Positions 16,970 through 27,366 of a stretch of DNA of 64,000 bases are shown here, piece after piece. Position 1 is the first letter of the stretch, and every line of letters starts with the position of its first letter. Source of the DNA: Campylobacter troglodytis (GTDB lineage Bacteria; Campylobacterota; Campylobacteria; Campylobacterales; Campylobacteraceae); NCBI RefSeq assembly GCF_006864425.1, contig NZ_QHLI01000007.1, positions 1-64,000 on the forward strand, given 5' to 3'. The position numbers and the translations under genes are program-made. Under the pieces are notes generated by a model, which worked only from the letters and a program-made list of their open reading frames with translations, was not told where the DNA came from and made no database searches.

Positions 16970-19606
16970 TCACGCCAAAATCCCAGCTTTCGGACCGCTT
17001 TTTCCGTGGCATTCTTTGTATTTTTTACCACTGCCACAAGGGCAAGGACTGTTGCGTGGGACCTTTTTAACCAAGTTGTTAGAATTCAAATTGCCTTTAG
17101 CACCTACCTTTCTTGTGGCAGCTTGTCCTAGCTCATCCTCGCTAGCTCCTGTTTGCACTGTGTTTTGTAGGATCTTTTCATTTTCATTTTGAGCCTTTTC
17201 TTCTATGCTTTGAGTGCTTTGTTTGGTAAAGCTAATATTAAAAAGTAGCTTTACGCTTTCAAATTTAATCCTTTCTGCAAGTTCTAAGAAGAGCTCATAG
17301 CTTTCTTTTTTATACTCAACAAGGGGGTCTTTTTGATTATATCCACGAAGCGATATGCCTGTTTTTAGTATGTCCATCTGATACAAATGTTGTCTCCACA
17401 CCCCATCAAGCACCTGTAAGTATAAAATTCTCTCTATTTTGTCTTTATCCTCCTGGCTTAATTCCCTCATCCTTTCTTCATAGGATCTTTCAAGCACCTC
17501 GGCTAAATTCTGCTCCATTTCCATACTATTATAGCTTTCAAACTCCTCATATTTAAGATCTGTATTACACTCCAAGGCTATTTTTGCCTTAAGCTTTTCA
17601 AAGTCAGGCTCCTCACTAGCTAAAAAATCCCTCATAGCATAGTCTGCATACTCTTTTATATTTTGGCTAATCTTAGCCCTTAAATTATACTCCTCATCTA
17701 AGAGCTCGTTTCGGTATTTATAAATACTCTTTCTTTGCTCATTTGCCACATCATCATATTCAAGCAAGTGCTTACGGCTTTCAAAATGCATACTTTCCAC
17801 CTTTTTTTGTGCATTTTCCACAGCTCTTGTAACTATGCCACTTTCTATATGCTCATCCTCTTCTATGCCAAGTCTTTCCATTATAGCCTTGATCCTATCT
17901 CCTCCAAAAATTCGCAAAAGATTATCCTCAAGGCTTAGATAAAAACGGCTCATTCCAGGATCACCTTGCCTACCACTTCGTCCGCGGAGCTGATTATCTA
18001 TCCTACGGCTTTCGTGCCTTTCAGTGCCTATGATATAAAGTCCTCCAAGTTCTTTTACCTCTTCGTCTATCTTTATATCAACCCCCCTTCCTGCCATATT
18101 TGTGGCTATGGTAACGGCTCCTTTTTTGCCAGCATCTGCTATGATTAGTGCTTCTTGCTCGTGGTTTTTAGCATTTAGCACATTGTGAGCTATGCGTTCT
18201 TTTTTTAGCATTTCGTGCAAAAGCTCGCTTCTTTCAATGCTAGCAGTTCCTACTAAAACAGGCTGTCCCTTTGAATTTGCTGCCTTGATCTCTTTTATTA
18301 CTGCTTTGAATTTTTCTTTTTGGGTTTTATAAATTAGATCATGCTTGTCTATTCTTTTAACGGCTAAATTTGTAGGAATTGAGATAACATCAAGCTTGTA
18401 AATTTGACTAAACTCGGTAGCTTCTGTTTGAGCTGTTCCTGTCATACCGGCTAACTTTTCATACATTCTAAAATAATTTTGAAAGGTAATGTCTGCTAGG
18501 GTCTGACTTTCTTCTTGAATTTTAACATTTTCTTTTGCCTCTAAGGCCTGATGAAGTCCGTCGCTAAAACGTCTACCCTCGCTTAAACGACCTGTGAATT
18601 CATCGACAATTACAACTTCTTTGTTTCTTACCACATAATGCACATCTTTTTCAAAGAGATTATGTGCTTTTAAGGCTTGATCTAGCTGATGAGCTAAGAT
18701 AGCATTGTCAAGGCTGTAAAGATTTTCCACCCCAAAAAGCTCTTCTGCCTTTGAAATTCCTGCTTCTGTGATTAAAATCGTGCGGTTTTTCTCATCTACG
18801 ACAAAGTCTCCTGTGGGCTTGACATCTTTGTTTGCCAAATTTGGAGGAGGGTTTTCTCCTCTTTGCATTTTTTTGGCTACCTCGTTTGCTCTTAAATAGC
18901 CATCAAGTGTGCGGTTTGTGGGACCACTAATAATTAATGGGGTTCTTGCCTCGTCAATTAAAATGCTATCAACCTCATCAACGATGACAAAATTATGCCC
19001 TCTTTGAACCTTATCTTTTGCACTAAATTTCATATTATCACGCAAATAATCAAAGCCAAATTCATTGTTTGTACCATAAGTTATGTCGCATTCATAAGCA
19101 AGTTTATGATCCTCATCAGAATTAGAACTTGAAAGCACTACCCCAACACTAAGCCCTAAAAACTTATAAATTTCACCCATTTGCTCGGCATCTCGCTTTG
19201 CTAGATAATCATTTACAGTTACTATATGAACGCCCTTGCCACTCATAGCATTAAGCACCACAGGAAGACTTGCAACAAGGGTTTTTCCTTCTCCTGTTTT
19301 CATTTCGGCTATCTTGCCCTCGTGTAAGATTATGCCGCCTATTAGCTGGACATCAAAATGCCTCATTTGCAAGGTGCGTTTGCTTACCTCTCTAACTATG
19401 GCAAAGACCTCGTTTAGGATATTATCTATGCTAAGTTCCTCTTCTTGAACCTGGGTTTTAAGTGAGCTAAAATGAGCCTTTAAATCCTCATCGCTTAAAG
19501 CCTCATATTTGCCTTCAAGGGCATTTATTTCTTTTACTCTTTTTAAATATTTTTTAATTTCTCTGTCATTTTTCGTACCTAGCAGGGCCTGGATGAATTT
19601 AAACAT
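16970..19606 (-). CDS. secA: Preprotein translocase ATPase
   Basis: SecA drives preproteins through the SecYEG channel by ATP hydrolysis at the inner membrane. The Walker A motif MKTGEGKT is at 102-109, [15 protein letters not shown] is the Walker B block, and [13 protein letters not shown] and [10 protein letters not shown] are second-domain helicase motifs. The C-terminus carries the zinc/SecB-binding [13 protein letters not shown] motif (C855, C857, C866, H867). At 878 residues it is full length. In C. jejuni I recall lolA as the next gene; here 11 kb of uptake genes separate them. Confidence 0.98.
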   Translation of the reverse strand: MFKFIQALLGTKNDREIKKYLKRVKEINALEGKYEALSDEDLKAHFSSLKTQVQEEELSIDNILNEVFAIVREVSKRTLQMRHFDVQLIGGIILHEGKIAEMKTGEGKTLVASLPVVLNAMSGKGVHIVTVNDYLAKRDAEQMGEIYKFLGLSVGVVLSSSNSDEDHKLAYECDITYGTNNEFGFDYLRDNMKFSAKDKVQRGHNFVIVDEVDSILIDEARTPLIISGPTNRTLDGYLRANEVAKKMQRGENPPPNLANKDVKPTGDFVVDEKNRTILITEAGISKAEELFGVENLYSLDNAILAHQLDQALKAHNLFEKDVHYVVRNKEVVIVDEFTGRLSEGRRFSDGLHQALEAKENVKIQEESQTLADITFQNYFRMYEKLAGMTGTAQTEATEFSQIYKLDVISIPTNLAVKRIDKHDLIYKTQKEKFKAVIKEIKAANSKGQPVLVGTASIERSELLHEMLKKERIAHNVLNAKNHEQEALIIADAGKKGAVTIATNMAGRGVDIKIDEEVKELGGLYIIGTERHESRRIDNQLRGRSGRQGDPGMSRFYLSLEDNLLRIFGGDRIKAIMERLGIEEDEHIESGIVTRAVENAQKKVESMHFESRKHLLEYDDVANEQRKSIYKYRNELLDEEYNLRAKISQNIKEYADYAMRDFLASEEPDFEKLKAKIALECNTDLKYEEFESYNSMEMEQNLAEVLERSYEERMRELSQEDKDKIERILYLQVLDGVWRQHLYQMDILKTGISLRGYNQKDPLVEYKKESYELFLELAERIKFESVKLLFNISFTKQSTQSIEEKAQNENEKILQNTVQTGASEDELGQAATRKVGAKGNLNSNNLVKKVPRNSPCPCGSGKKYKECHGKSGPKAGILA

Positions 19607-19977
19607 AGCTCGTCCTTAAATTTTGTAAAAATCAAATTTTGATTATAATAAATTTTTGTTTAAAATTTAATCACAGAGCCTTGAATTTTAGCTTAAAATT
19701 CAAGGCTCTTTTTTTAATAGGCTTGATTTATAAAACAAGCTTTTTTTGAAAAAAGATTAAGCTAGTAAGATGGGTGAAATAAAACTGTCTTAGCGTAGAT
19801 AATTTGCTTTTTGCTTGAATTTTTACTTTTAGTAAAGAGGGGTGTTTGAGTTTGAATTCACACATAATAAATGCTTTTTTAAAAACTTTTTTAAGGTGTG
19901 AATTCTAGCTTAATTCATATATAAGTGATATAATCAACACTGTTGTTTACAAACTAAGCTTGTTTAAAAAAGCAAAA
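19607..19977. other. Spacer between secA and the uptake locus
   Basis: This stretch holds the secA promoter region (AT-rich, about 19620-19660), the hairpin at 19675-19717 and no gene. The direct motif gtgtgaattc/gaattcacac appears twice near 19853 and 19898 in opposite orientation, giving a possible weak stem. Confidence 0.5.
19675..19717 (+). terminator. Strong hairpin with T run on the + strand
   Basis: Arms agagccttgaatttt and aaaattcaaggctct (15 bp) surround a short loop and are followed by eight or more T on the + strand. In the minus direction there is no good U run. No plus-strand gene lies upstream, so what it terminates is unclear. Confidence 0.6.
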
Positions 19978-20718
19978 TCAATCAAGCCCAGCTAGATAGT
20001 CAAAAAAACTACTTTTTACCTCAAAGCTTTTGCCAAGCTGGGCTTTGTTAATTAGACTTTTATCTCCCAATGCGTGGCCTTTTTTTTCTAGTATTAGCAC
20101 CTTGTCGGCTAGTTTTTTGGCATTTTGAGGATAATGGGTGTTAAAGATGATGATCTTTTTTTCTTCTTTTAGTTTGCTTAAATTTTCTATGATGCAAAGC
20201 TGATTTTTAAAGTCTAAATTTGATTCAGGCTCATCTAAAATAATGATCTTAGGCTCATTCACCAAGGCTCTTGCAAAAATCACCATTTGCAATTCCCCTC
20301 CGCTTAAACTATCACAAGTTCTCTTTATAAGATGAGAAAAACCCAAATTTTCAAGGCACAAAGTAGCTTTTTGTATGTGTTCTTTCTTAGGAAGGGTTGA
20401 AATTTCAGTGTTTAGCCCTAAGATCACCATATCAAGCACACATAAGCCTAAGCTGTGATTTTTTGCCTGAGGTATGTAAGAAATGATCGAAAAAAGCTCC
20501 TTTGTGCTGTAGGCTTGAATTTTTTTTTCATTATACAAGCTAACTCCCTTTGTGAGTGGCAAAAGCCCCATTAAGCAGTTTAAAAGCGTTGTTTTTCCAA
20601 CCCCATTTTGTCCTAAGATCGCTAGAATTTCCCCCTCTTTAAGCTCAAAGCAAAGATTTTCAAACAAAACCCGCTTTCCTCTTGCAAAACTTGCATTTTC
20701 AAGCCTAAAAACACTCAT
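19978..20718 (-). CDS. ABC transporter ATPase, FecE/siderophore type
   Basis: This 246-residue cytosolic ATPase powers import of a metal complex through the FecCD-type permease encoded just upstream. Walker A GQNGVGKT is at 36-43, the signature LSGGE at 138-142, and Walker B IIILDE at 158-163. The length and the block IISYIPQAK are usual for the FecE/BtuD/HmuV group. It overlaps the permease by 4 bases. Substrate cannot be told from the ATPase; the receptors and binding proteins in the locus point to a chelated metal, haem or similar. Confidence 0.92.
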   Translation of the reverse strand: MSVFRLENASFARGKRVLFENLCFELKEGEILAILGQNGVGKTTLLNCLMGLLPLTKGVSLYNEKKIQAYSTKELFSIISYIPQAKNHSLGLCVLDMVILGLNTEISTLPKKEHIQKATLCLENLGFSHLIKRTCDSLSGGELQMVIFARALVNEPKIIILDEPESNLDFKNQLCIIENLSKLKEEKKIIIFNTHYPQNAKKLADKVLILEKKGHALGDKSLINKAQLGKSFEVKSSFFDYLAGLD

Positions 20719-21719
20719 ATACGCATACCCTTAACCCTATAAAGTATCATCACAAAAAAAGGAGCACCAACAACAGCACTTAAAATGGATATGGGAAGCT
20801 CTTGAGAGCTTAAAGACCTACTTAGAGTGTCAATGATTAGCATAAAAACAGCACCTACAAAAAGGCTTGTGCTGATGACATTTTTGCTATTAAAACCACA
20901 AAGCATCCTTGCTATGTGAGGGATGATTAGCCCTATCCAGCCTATGATCCCACACATACTCACTATGCAAGAAACTATAAGCGTACAAGCAAGGATTAAT
21001 AATAATCTTAAATAAAAAACATTAACCCCCAAGGTCCTAGCCTCATTATCATCAAAAAGCAATAAATTATGCTTCCAGCGGTATATAAAGATGATCACTG
21101 CTCCAACAAAGACGCCTATGCAACAAAAGAGCATTTGAGCTAGATTACTCACTTGCAAGGAACCAAGTAGCCAGTAGGTGATGGCCGGTAGGGTATCTTG
21201 AGGATCGGCTATGTATTTTAAAAGAGATATAAAGCTTTGAAACAAGGCCGCGATTATAATGCCTGAGAGTATGATCATGATTTTATCCTTGCCTCCTCTT
21301 GCAACAAGCAGGGTTAAAACAAGGCTTAAAATTCCAAAAAGAAAAGAACTTAGGGTTAATAAATAAATATTTAGCCCAAAAAGCATGGCCAAAACAGCCC
21401 CAAAGCCAGCCCCACTAGCTACTCCTAGTATGTCAGGTGAGGCAAGGGGATTTCTAAAAATAGCCTGAAAACTAGCCCCTGCTATGCCAAGCCCTAGCCC
21501 AACTATAATGGCTAGGATCACTCTTGGTAAGCGAACCTCAAGCAAGATGAAGGCTTCCTTGTTTGACAGCTCATTTGAAGAGCTTCCTAAATTCAACAAG
21601 CTCTCATAAAGCAAGGAAAAAATTTGCGTATAGCTTAAATCATACCTGCCAAAGCCTAAGATAAAAAAGGCTAAGGCTAGCACAAAGCAAGAAGCAGCTG
21701 CGAATTTAATAAGGCTCAT
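20715..21719 (-). CDS. ABC transporter permease, FecCD/BtuC family
   Basis: This inner-membrane protein of 334 residues has about ten hydrophobic segments. The conserved blocks are RLPRVILAIIVGLGLGIAGA near 70-88, NPLASPDILGVASGAGFGA near 110-128, and GIIGWIGLIIPHIARML near 265-281; these are the family signatures, the last being the ATPase-coupling loop. It is the only permease in the locus, so it probably serves both binding proteins. Its start overlaps the receptor gene stop by 1 base. Confidence 0.93.
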   Translation of the reverse strand: MSLIKFAAASCFVLALAFFILGFGRYDLSYTQIFSLLYESLLNLGSSSNELSNKEAFILLEVRLPRVILAIIVGLGLGIAGASFQAIFRNPLASPDILGVASGAGFGAVLAMLFGLNIYLLTLSSFLFGILSLVLTLLVARGGKDKIMIILSGIIIAALFQSFISLLKYIADPQDTLPAITYWLLGSLQVSNLAQMLFCCIGVFVGAVIIFIYRWKHNLLLFDDNEARTLGVNVFYLRLLLILACTLIVSCIVSMCGIIGWIGLIIPHIARMLCGFNSKNVISTSLFVGAVFMLIIDTLSRSLSSQELPISILSAVVGAPFFVMILYRVKGMRI

Positions 21720-23877
21720 TAGTATTTATATCCGTATTTTATAAAGAAATTTGTCCCTGGTTCGATCAGAGGATTTGTTATCTTTGATTTTGGCACTGTT
21801 ATATCCTCAATGGCAGCAGGATTAACCCCTCTTTTGTTAAAGATATTTTCAACCCCCAAGGTAAGCTCCATATCTCTTGCCTCTTTGTTAAAATACCCAA
21901 GATCAAGCCCCAAATAAGCATCGCTCATAGCATAAGATTTAGTCTTTCTTTCATTTGTAGGATCTATGCGGGTTCTTCCTTGATATGCCCTTTCTTGCAC
22001 CTTTATGTAGCCAAAGGGCAGATCATATTGCAAGGAAATTCGTCCAAAAAGAGGAGGTATCTCACGCAAGGGTCTGTTATTTGTTTGATCGTGTCCATAG
22101 GTGTGAGTGGCATTGTAAGCATAGGTAAAGCCGTAAAATTTATGCTCTCCTGCAAGTTCAACCCCTCTAATGTAGGTTTTGCCTATGTTTGCATACTTTT
22201 GATAGCCATTGCTATAATTTGTAGGATCATCATAAAACTGAACTAGGGAGATCATATCTTGATGATTTGTTTGATAGGCTGAAAGGCTAAAAAAGTGATC
22301 CTGACTATCAAGCCTAATGCCAAGCTCATAGCTTTGTGCTGTTTCATATTTTAGATCAGGATTATTTAAGATAGGATTTGCATCAGCAGCTGCACCGTTT
22401 GCAGCAAAGATCCCACTAACGCTTGCTGTTTTGAAGTTATGACTTATATCTCCATAAAGGCTAAAGAATTCATTGAAATGAAAATTTGCTCCTATATTTC
22501 CTGTGAAGGCATTTTTCACATCATTTCTTTTTTCATCAAGCCTTGAGGTTTGAGTAGCAGATTCTGCTGATCCTGCTAGCTTTGGACCTATGTTTGTTAA
22601 AATGGTTGCATTTCGTAAGGCTGCTGTTAGGGTAAAAGAATTTGACAGGGCAAAGTCATCTTTTATGTAGGCCGAAAAGGTGTGTTGCTGAGATTTTCTA
22701 CCTGTTAGGGGTGTAATAGTCCAACCTGTCGTTGCAAACCTTGTAGGTGGAATCACCTTTGTGTTTAAAGAGCTTAGAGTTTCTATGCCGTAATCAAGAC
22801 TGTGGCTTGAAACTAAGGAGCTAAAAGCCAGCTTTAAGCCAGCATACTTTGTGCCTCTAACGTGTTGATTGGTTAAATTATAGGTGTTTGTAAGTCCGCC
22901 GCGACCGTCTCTTGTGTAAAAGCCTGTGAAAAGCTCGGTTTCATAGCCTCTATAATAAGCAAAGGCATCAAGCTTTTCAGCAAAGGGTAGATCATAAAGC
23001 TCAACCCCAAGTTTAATGTAGGTCTCATAGATAGGATATCTTCTTCTAATCGAGCCATAATCAGCACCCCCATTTGCAAACTGCCCTCCAGCACCTGAAT
23101 CAACAGCCCTTGCGTATCGACCTTGGGTATAAAAGCGAGTATCGGCTGAATTTGTATAGCCTATATTAAAATCAAAACCATAAGATTTAAATTCTGAATT
23201 TTTAGCTTCTCCCTCAGGGGTTTGAAAATTCCCACCTGTCCTGCCATTTAAGCCAAAAAGCACATCAAAGCCGTCTCCTCCTCCAAGAACCTCTAATCTT
23301 CCTCCTATCATATTATTAACAGTGGCATATTCAAGGGCTCTTATTTTGGTATCAAGGCTAAAATCCTTGCTAATGTCTCCTCTATATCTGCGAGAGACTA
23401 GGTTTATGACCCCATTTATAGCATCAGAGCCATACATAGAAGAAGCAGCACCTCTTATGATCTCAATGGAATCAAAGGCATTTGGATCCATTATATTAAA
23501 CATAAGCGTGTTTCTACCAAGCACAGGAACCCCGTCAAGGGTTGTAAGAGAGTAGGATCTTTGGGTGCTCCTACCTCTTATATTTACCTGTCCGTTTGTG
23601 CTACCTGATCGCACAAAGATAATGCCCGGGCTTTTTTCCATAACGCTTTGTATCCCTCCTGTGCCGCCATATCTTAGTAGATCCACACCCTTAATCCTTG
23701 TGGTGCTTTTGTGTGGAACGCTACTTACAAAGTCTTTTTGATCAAGGCTTGAAGCTGTGATCTCTGTTTTTTCAAGTTGAAAGGAGCTTACCTCCCCCCC
23801 CCCCCAATATTTGCCGTATTTTCATTAGCGAAAAGAAAAGATGCGCAAATAAGTGATAAAGCTAATTTTTTCTTCAT
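21719..23877 (-). CDS. TonB-dependent receptor, out of frame at a G12 tract (phase OFF)
   Basis: The start is ATG 23877 behind an AAGGATAAAA site and gives signal peptide MKKKLALSLICASFLFA. Codons 25 onward run into twelve G on the coding strand, after which the frame hits TAA within two codons. Continuing in another frame, the sequence is open from just after the tract to 21719 and encodes EVSSFQLEKTEITAS, then plug-domain blocks (GQVNIRG, LDGVPVLG, SIEIIRGAASSMYGSDAING) and a beta barrel ending FFIKYGYKY with a terminal aromatic. Ten or thirteen G would restore one 710-residue-class receptor. TonB receptors import bound metals, haem or cobalamin across the outer membrane. It is probably the outer-membrane partner of the permease downstream. 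A GTG at 23686 would miss the signal peptide and is unlikely to be used. Confidence 0.9.
23794..23805 (-). repeat. Poly-G(12) tract, contingency locus
   Basis: Twelve C on the + strand (twelve G in the coding sense) lie 24 codons after the receptor start. Slipped-strand changes in G tracts of 8-13 are the usual phase-variation device in Campylobacter. Frame arithmetic here gives ON at 10 or 13 and OFF at 12. Confidence 0.92.
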
Positions 23878-24215
23878 TTTTATCCTTTAAATTAAAAATA
23901 GATATTAAAATATATCAAATTTTTTCTTTAATTTTTATAAATTTTTTATTTTAATTATTAAGTAGCTTTTATAAAAAAATTAAAATTCAAAAACTCTTTT
24001 ATAAAAAAGCTTATTTTTCAAAAAGTATAGATTTTGTCTATCTTAGTTAAGTTTGTCGTTTTAACCTCAGCTAAGAAGCTTACATTGAAGCTTTTTTAGA
24101 AAACAAAATTTCTTCGTTAAAGCAAGGTGTTTTGATAAAACGAAGTTTATTTAGTAAAGTTTATTTGCAAAAAGAACTTTTGTGCTTTTTATAAAAGGCT
24201 AAATTTGATACAAGC
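23878..24215. promoter_or_regulatory. Spacer with probable receptor promoter
   Basis: This very AT-rich region upstream of the phase-variable receptor probably contains its promoter and iron or metal control site. A match such as agatattaaaatatatc near 23899 is Fur-box-like but weak. No gene is seen. Confidence 0.35.
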
Positions 24216-25215
24216 TTACGAGAAATTCAACAGTTTCAAAAGCAAATCCCTTAAAAGAGCTTTAAAACAACAAAATAAATTCAAGCTTTTTAATAAACCA
24301 GCCCCTTTGCTTGGCTTTAATATACCATCTATTTGCTTTTCAACTAAATCTAAACCATAAAATTCTTTAAAATGCCTTTTAAATTCTGCGCTTATATCTA
24401 TGTGTTTAAAAAGTTTGGGGTGATTTTTTTGGGCTAAAAATTTCAAAAGCACAGCTAGGTCTAAATTTGGTGCAAAGGAGCGGTAAGTGCCAAGCTATAC
24501 ACTCTTTTGTTTTTTATAGCATCTATGCCTTGCCATTTTTTATCATTAATCAAATCTTGTGGCTGTGTAGGCGTAAAATTTCTTAGGTAAATAAGATCAG
24601 GGTTTAAACGATAAATTTCTTCCATATTGATTACTCCACCATTATTTGCATTCCACACACCTTTAAAAATATCTATCCCTCCGCTATTTTGTAAAAGATA
24701 ATCTCCAAAAGCTCCAAGGATAATCTTATTTTCATATATACTCACCATCATAACGAACAGGTTTTGCACCTTTTAAAATTTGGGCATTTTCTCTCTCGCT
24801 TTGCGTTATAGCTGCGATGATTTTATCGCTTTTTTCTTTTATATTAAAGTGTTTGTTTATTTCACTCAACCAATATTTTAACACTTCTTTTGAATTAAAA
24901 TTCGCCACTCTTATCTTTAATGGTAAAACGCTTAGCCAAGCATAGGACAAAGTTTCACACTATCTTGATGACAAATATAAAATTAGCATTTAAGGACAAA
25001 AGCTTTTTAAAATTATCATTTTCACCTGATTTGATATGTGAAATTTTTGGGAAAAAATCATTCACAACAGAATTTTTAAGAGCAATTTGAGCTGATTCAG
25101 GGATATAAACAAGCCTAGCATCGCTTAAAAACAAAGACGCAAAAGCATATTATAAGCCTTCACGACTTTTTTGCTTTTAGCATTTGCTAAACTAAGCAGC
25201 ATGAATGCTAAAAAA
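24216..25215 (-). pseudogene. Broken periplasmic substrate-binding protein, third paralogue
   Basis: Fragments at 24950-24732, 24769-24461 and 24452-24216, in different frames, align in order with the intact proteins at 27367 and 28452: NFNSKEVLKYWLSEINKHF, INMEEIYRLNPDLIYLRNFT and KFLAQKNHPKLFKHI. The N-terminal part, about 24951-25215, is also recognisable (DARLVYIPESAQIALKNS) but full of stops. At least three frame changes are present. It would have been a class III binding protein like its paralogues. Its place between the two receptors suggests that each receptor once had its own binding protein. Confidence 0.88.
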
Positions 25216-25242
25216 GATGAATTTTAACCCTAATAAGCATCC

Positions 25243-27234
25243 TTAATAGTTATAAGAATACTTCACAAAGAAATTTATGCCCGGCTCTAAAAGAGGATTT
25301 GTTTTTGAAGTTACCAAGGTTGGAATGCTTATTGTTGTTGGTTTTGTAGCCTTTTTATCAAAAACATTTTCAACGCCAAAATTTAAACTCATCGCTTTCA
25401 TAGAATTTGCTAAATAACCCAAATCAAAATTCACAAATACATCAGTCATAGCATAAGATTTTGTTTTTTTCTCATCGCTTTCATCTATACGGTGTGATTT
25501 ACCTTGATATGCCCTTTCTTGCACCTTGACATAGCCCCAAGGCAGATCATATTGCAAAGAAATTCGTCCATATAAGGGAGCTATGTAAGATAGAGGCTTG
25601 TCATTTGTTTTGTCATGTCCATAAAGTGCTGTACCTAAAAAAGCAAGGGTAAAATCAAAAAAATTAACTTGTCCTTGCCATTCAATGCCTTGTATATAGG
25701 ATTTACCTATGTTTTGATACTGTGAGTTTCCATCTGCAAGCCGCACTGCTGTGATCTTATCTGTGTATTCGGTTCTGTATCCTGTTATTGAGATTTCATT
25801 TTTTTCATCACTGTATCTAAAACTTAATTCAGCTGTATGCGAATATTCAGGGCTTAAATTTGGGTTTGGCAAGGTTGCAGATTGGGTTATGACCTGAGTT
25901 GATTGCGCAAGTTTATAGCCAATCCAAGGGGCTAAGAAATTTCTGCTTAAATTCAAGGCTGAACTAAAATGTGGAGTGAAAAAATACACAGCACCCAAAG
26001 AACCTGTAAGGGCGTTGTTATCGGTTGATTGTCTTTTTTCGCCTCCCATAAGTGCATAGACATAATCCCCTCTTACAGAAGCTGAAAGAAGCAAATTCTC
26101 AGTAGCACTAAAATCATCTTTTAAGAAAAGTCCTATCTCGCTTTGTGCGGTTGGCGCACTATCTGGCTCAACGACTCCGTTTGTTTTATAGCGATTTGAG
26201 GTTATGGTTTGCGTTGTATCAAGCCCATAGCCTAAATTATGTTTGCCAAGCTGCGTTCTAAACGCCAAGCGTCCGCCTGCATAATCGCTTTTTTTAACCT
26301 CTCTGTGAATGACCGTTCCTGCCCTTGTGTAATTATATAAATCTGTATCATAGCGCCTAAAATACACAAAAGCATCCATTTTTTCAGCAAAGCTTAAATT
26401 TTGTGCTTCTACACCAGCTCTTAGATAAAGCTCGGTTAGTGGATCTTCTTTGGTCCATAGCATTGCAGCAGGCACTCTTCTTCCACCAGCATTTTCGCTC
26501 ATTACCCTTGCTAAACGTCCTTGAGTGTAATATCTTATATCATTTTGTGTAGTATATCCCATATTCCAGTCAAAACCTGCAAGATTATAGCTTGAATGCT
26601 CTATAACACCGTCAGGCGTTCTATAATCTTGTCCCATCTTGCCATTTAAACCCAAGAGTACATCAAAGCCATTGCCTCCACCTATGGCTTCAAGTCTGCC
26701 ACCAAAGCCGTTATTAACGCTTGAATACTCTAAATTTCTTAATTTAAGTCCCAAACTAAAAGGCTGAGTAAGATCTCCTCTAAAACGCCTTGACTTAAAA
26801 TTTATTACGCCATTCATCGCGTTTGAGCCAAATAAGGCAGAAGCTGGACCTCTGATAATTTCTATGCTATCTACTGCATTTAAATCAAATGAGTTGTATT
26901 CTAAAATAGGCCTACCAAGAACCCTTGCTTCATCAACTGTTATCATAGTAGTATCAGAGCTTGAATTTAAACCACGAACATACATAGTGCCACCAAGCCC
27001 ACCAAAGCGAGAAAATAAGATCCCAGGAGCTTGTTCTAGCGCAGTTTGCACTCCACCTGTGCCACCACCTGTTTCAAGTAGGGTCTTTTTGTCTAAAACG
27101 GTGATACTTTTACTTTGTTGTTCAAGGGTAAAATCAGATAGGGTTGCAGAAATAACGGACTTTTCTAGTTTATAAGTTTCCTCATTGGCGAGGGCAAAAA
27201 GCACTAAGCTTAAACATAGGCTTAATTTTTTCAT
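25243..27234 (-). CDS. TonB-dependent outer-membrane receptor
   Basis: I chose ATG 27234 (MKKLSLCLSLVLFALA, a clean signal peptide) behind aaaaggatt rather than an upstream ATG 14 codons earlier. The plug domain starts near YKLEKSVISA and contains ITVLDKKTLLETGGGTGG, TMYVRGLNSSSD, and SIEIIRGPASALFGSNAMNG, then the barrel to FFVKYSYNY with a terminal aromatic. At 663 residues it resembles the phase-variable receptor downstream over much of its length (for example PLYGRISLQYDLPWGYVKVQERAYQGK), so they are paralogues. There is no homopolymer tract in it. It probably imports the same class of ligand. Confidence 0.93.
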   Translation of the reverse strand: MKKLSLCLSLVLFALANEETYKLEKSVISATLSDFTLEQQSKSITVLDKKTLLETGGGTGGVQTALEQAPGILFSRFGGLGGTMYVRGLNSSSDTTMITVDEARVLGRPILEYNSFDLNAVDSIEIIRGPASALFGSNAMNGVINFKSRRFRGDLTQPFSLGLKLRNLEYSSVNNGFGGRLEAIGGGNGFDVLLGLNGKMGQDYRTPDGVIEHSSYNLAGFDWNMGYTTQNDIRYYTQGRLARVMSENAGGRRVPAAMLWTKEDPLTELYLRAGVEAQNLSFAEKMDAFVYFRRYDTDLYNYTRAGTVIHREVKKSDYAGGRLAFRTQLGKHNLGYGLDTTQTITSNRYKTNGVVEPDSAPTAQSEIGLFLKDDFSATENLLLSASVRGDYVYALMGGEKRQSTDNNALTGSLGAVYFFTPHFSSALNLSRNFLAPWIGYKLAQSTQVITQSATLPNPNLSPEYSHTAELSFRYSDEKNEISITGYRTEYTDKITAVRLADGNSQYQNIGKSYIQGIEWQGQVNFFDFTLAFLGTALYGHDKTNDKPLSYIAPLYGRISLQYDLPWGYVKVQERAYQGKSHRIDESDEKKTKSYAMTDVFVNFDLGYLANSMKAMSLNFGVENVFDKKATKPTTISIPTLVTSKTNPLLEPGINFFVKYSYNY

Positions 27235-27366
27235 TTTAATAATCCTTTTTAAGTTTTGAGTTAAAATTATAAGCACATAAGCTTAAAAAATCTTTAAATA
27301 GATCTATCATTAAGCCTTATATAAAATGAAAAATATCTTCTCATTAAGACAAATTTCACTTAGATT

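Noticed and set aside
23684-23686. GTG at 23686 as true receptor start.
   Set aside because: That start lacks signal peptide and the start of the plug domain; both are supplied by the sequence upstream of the G tract.
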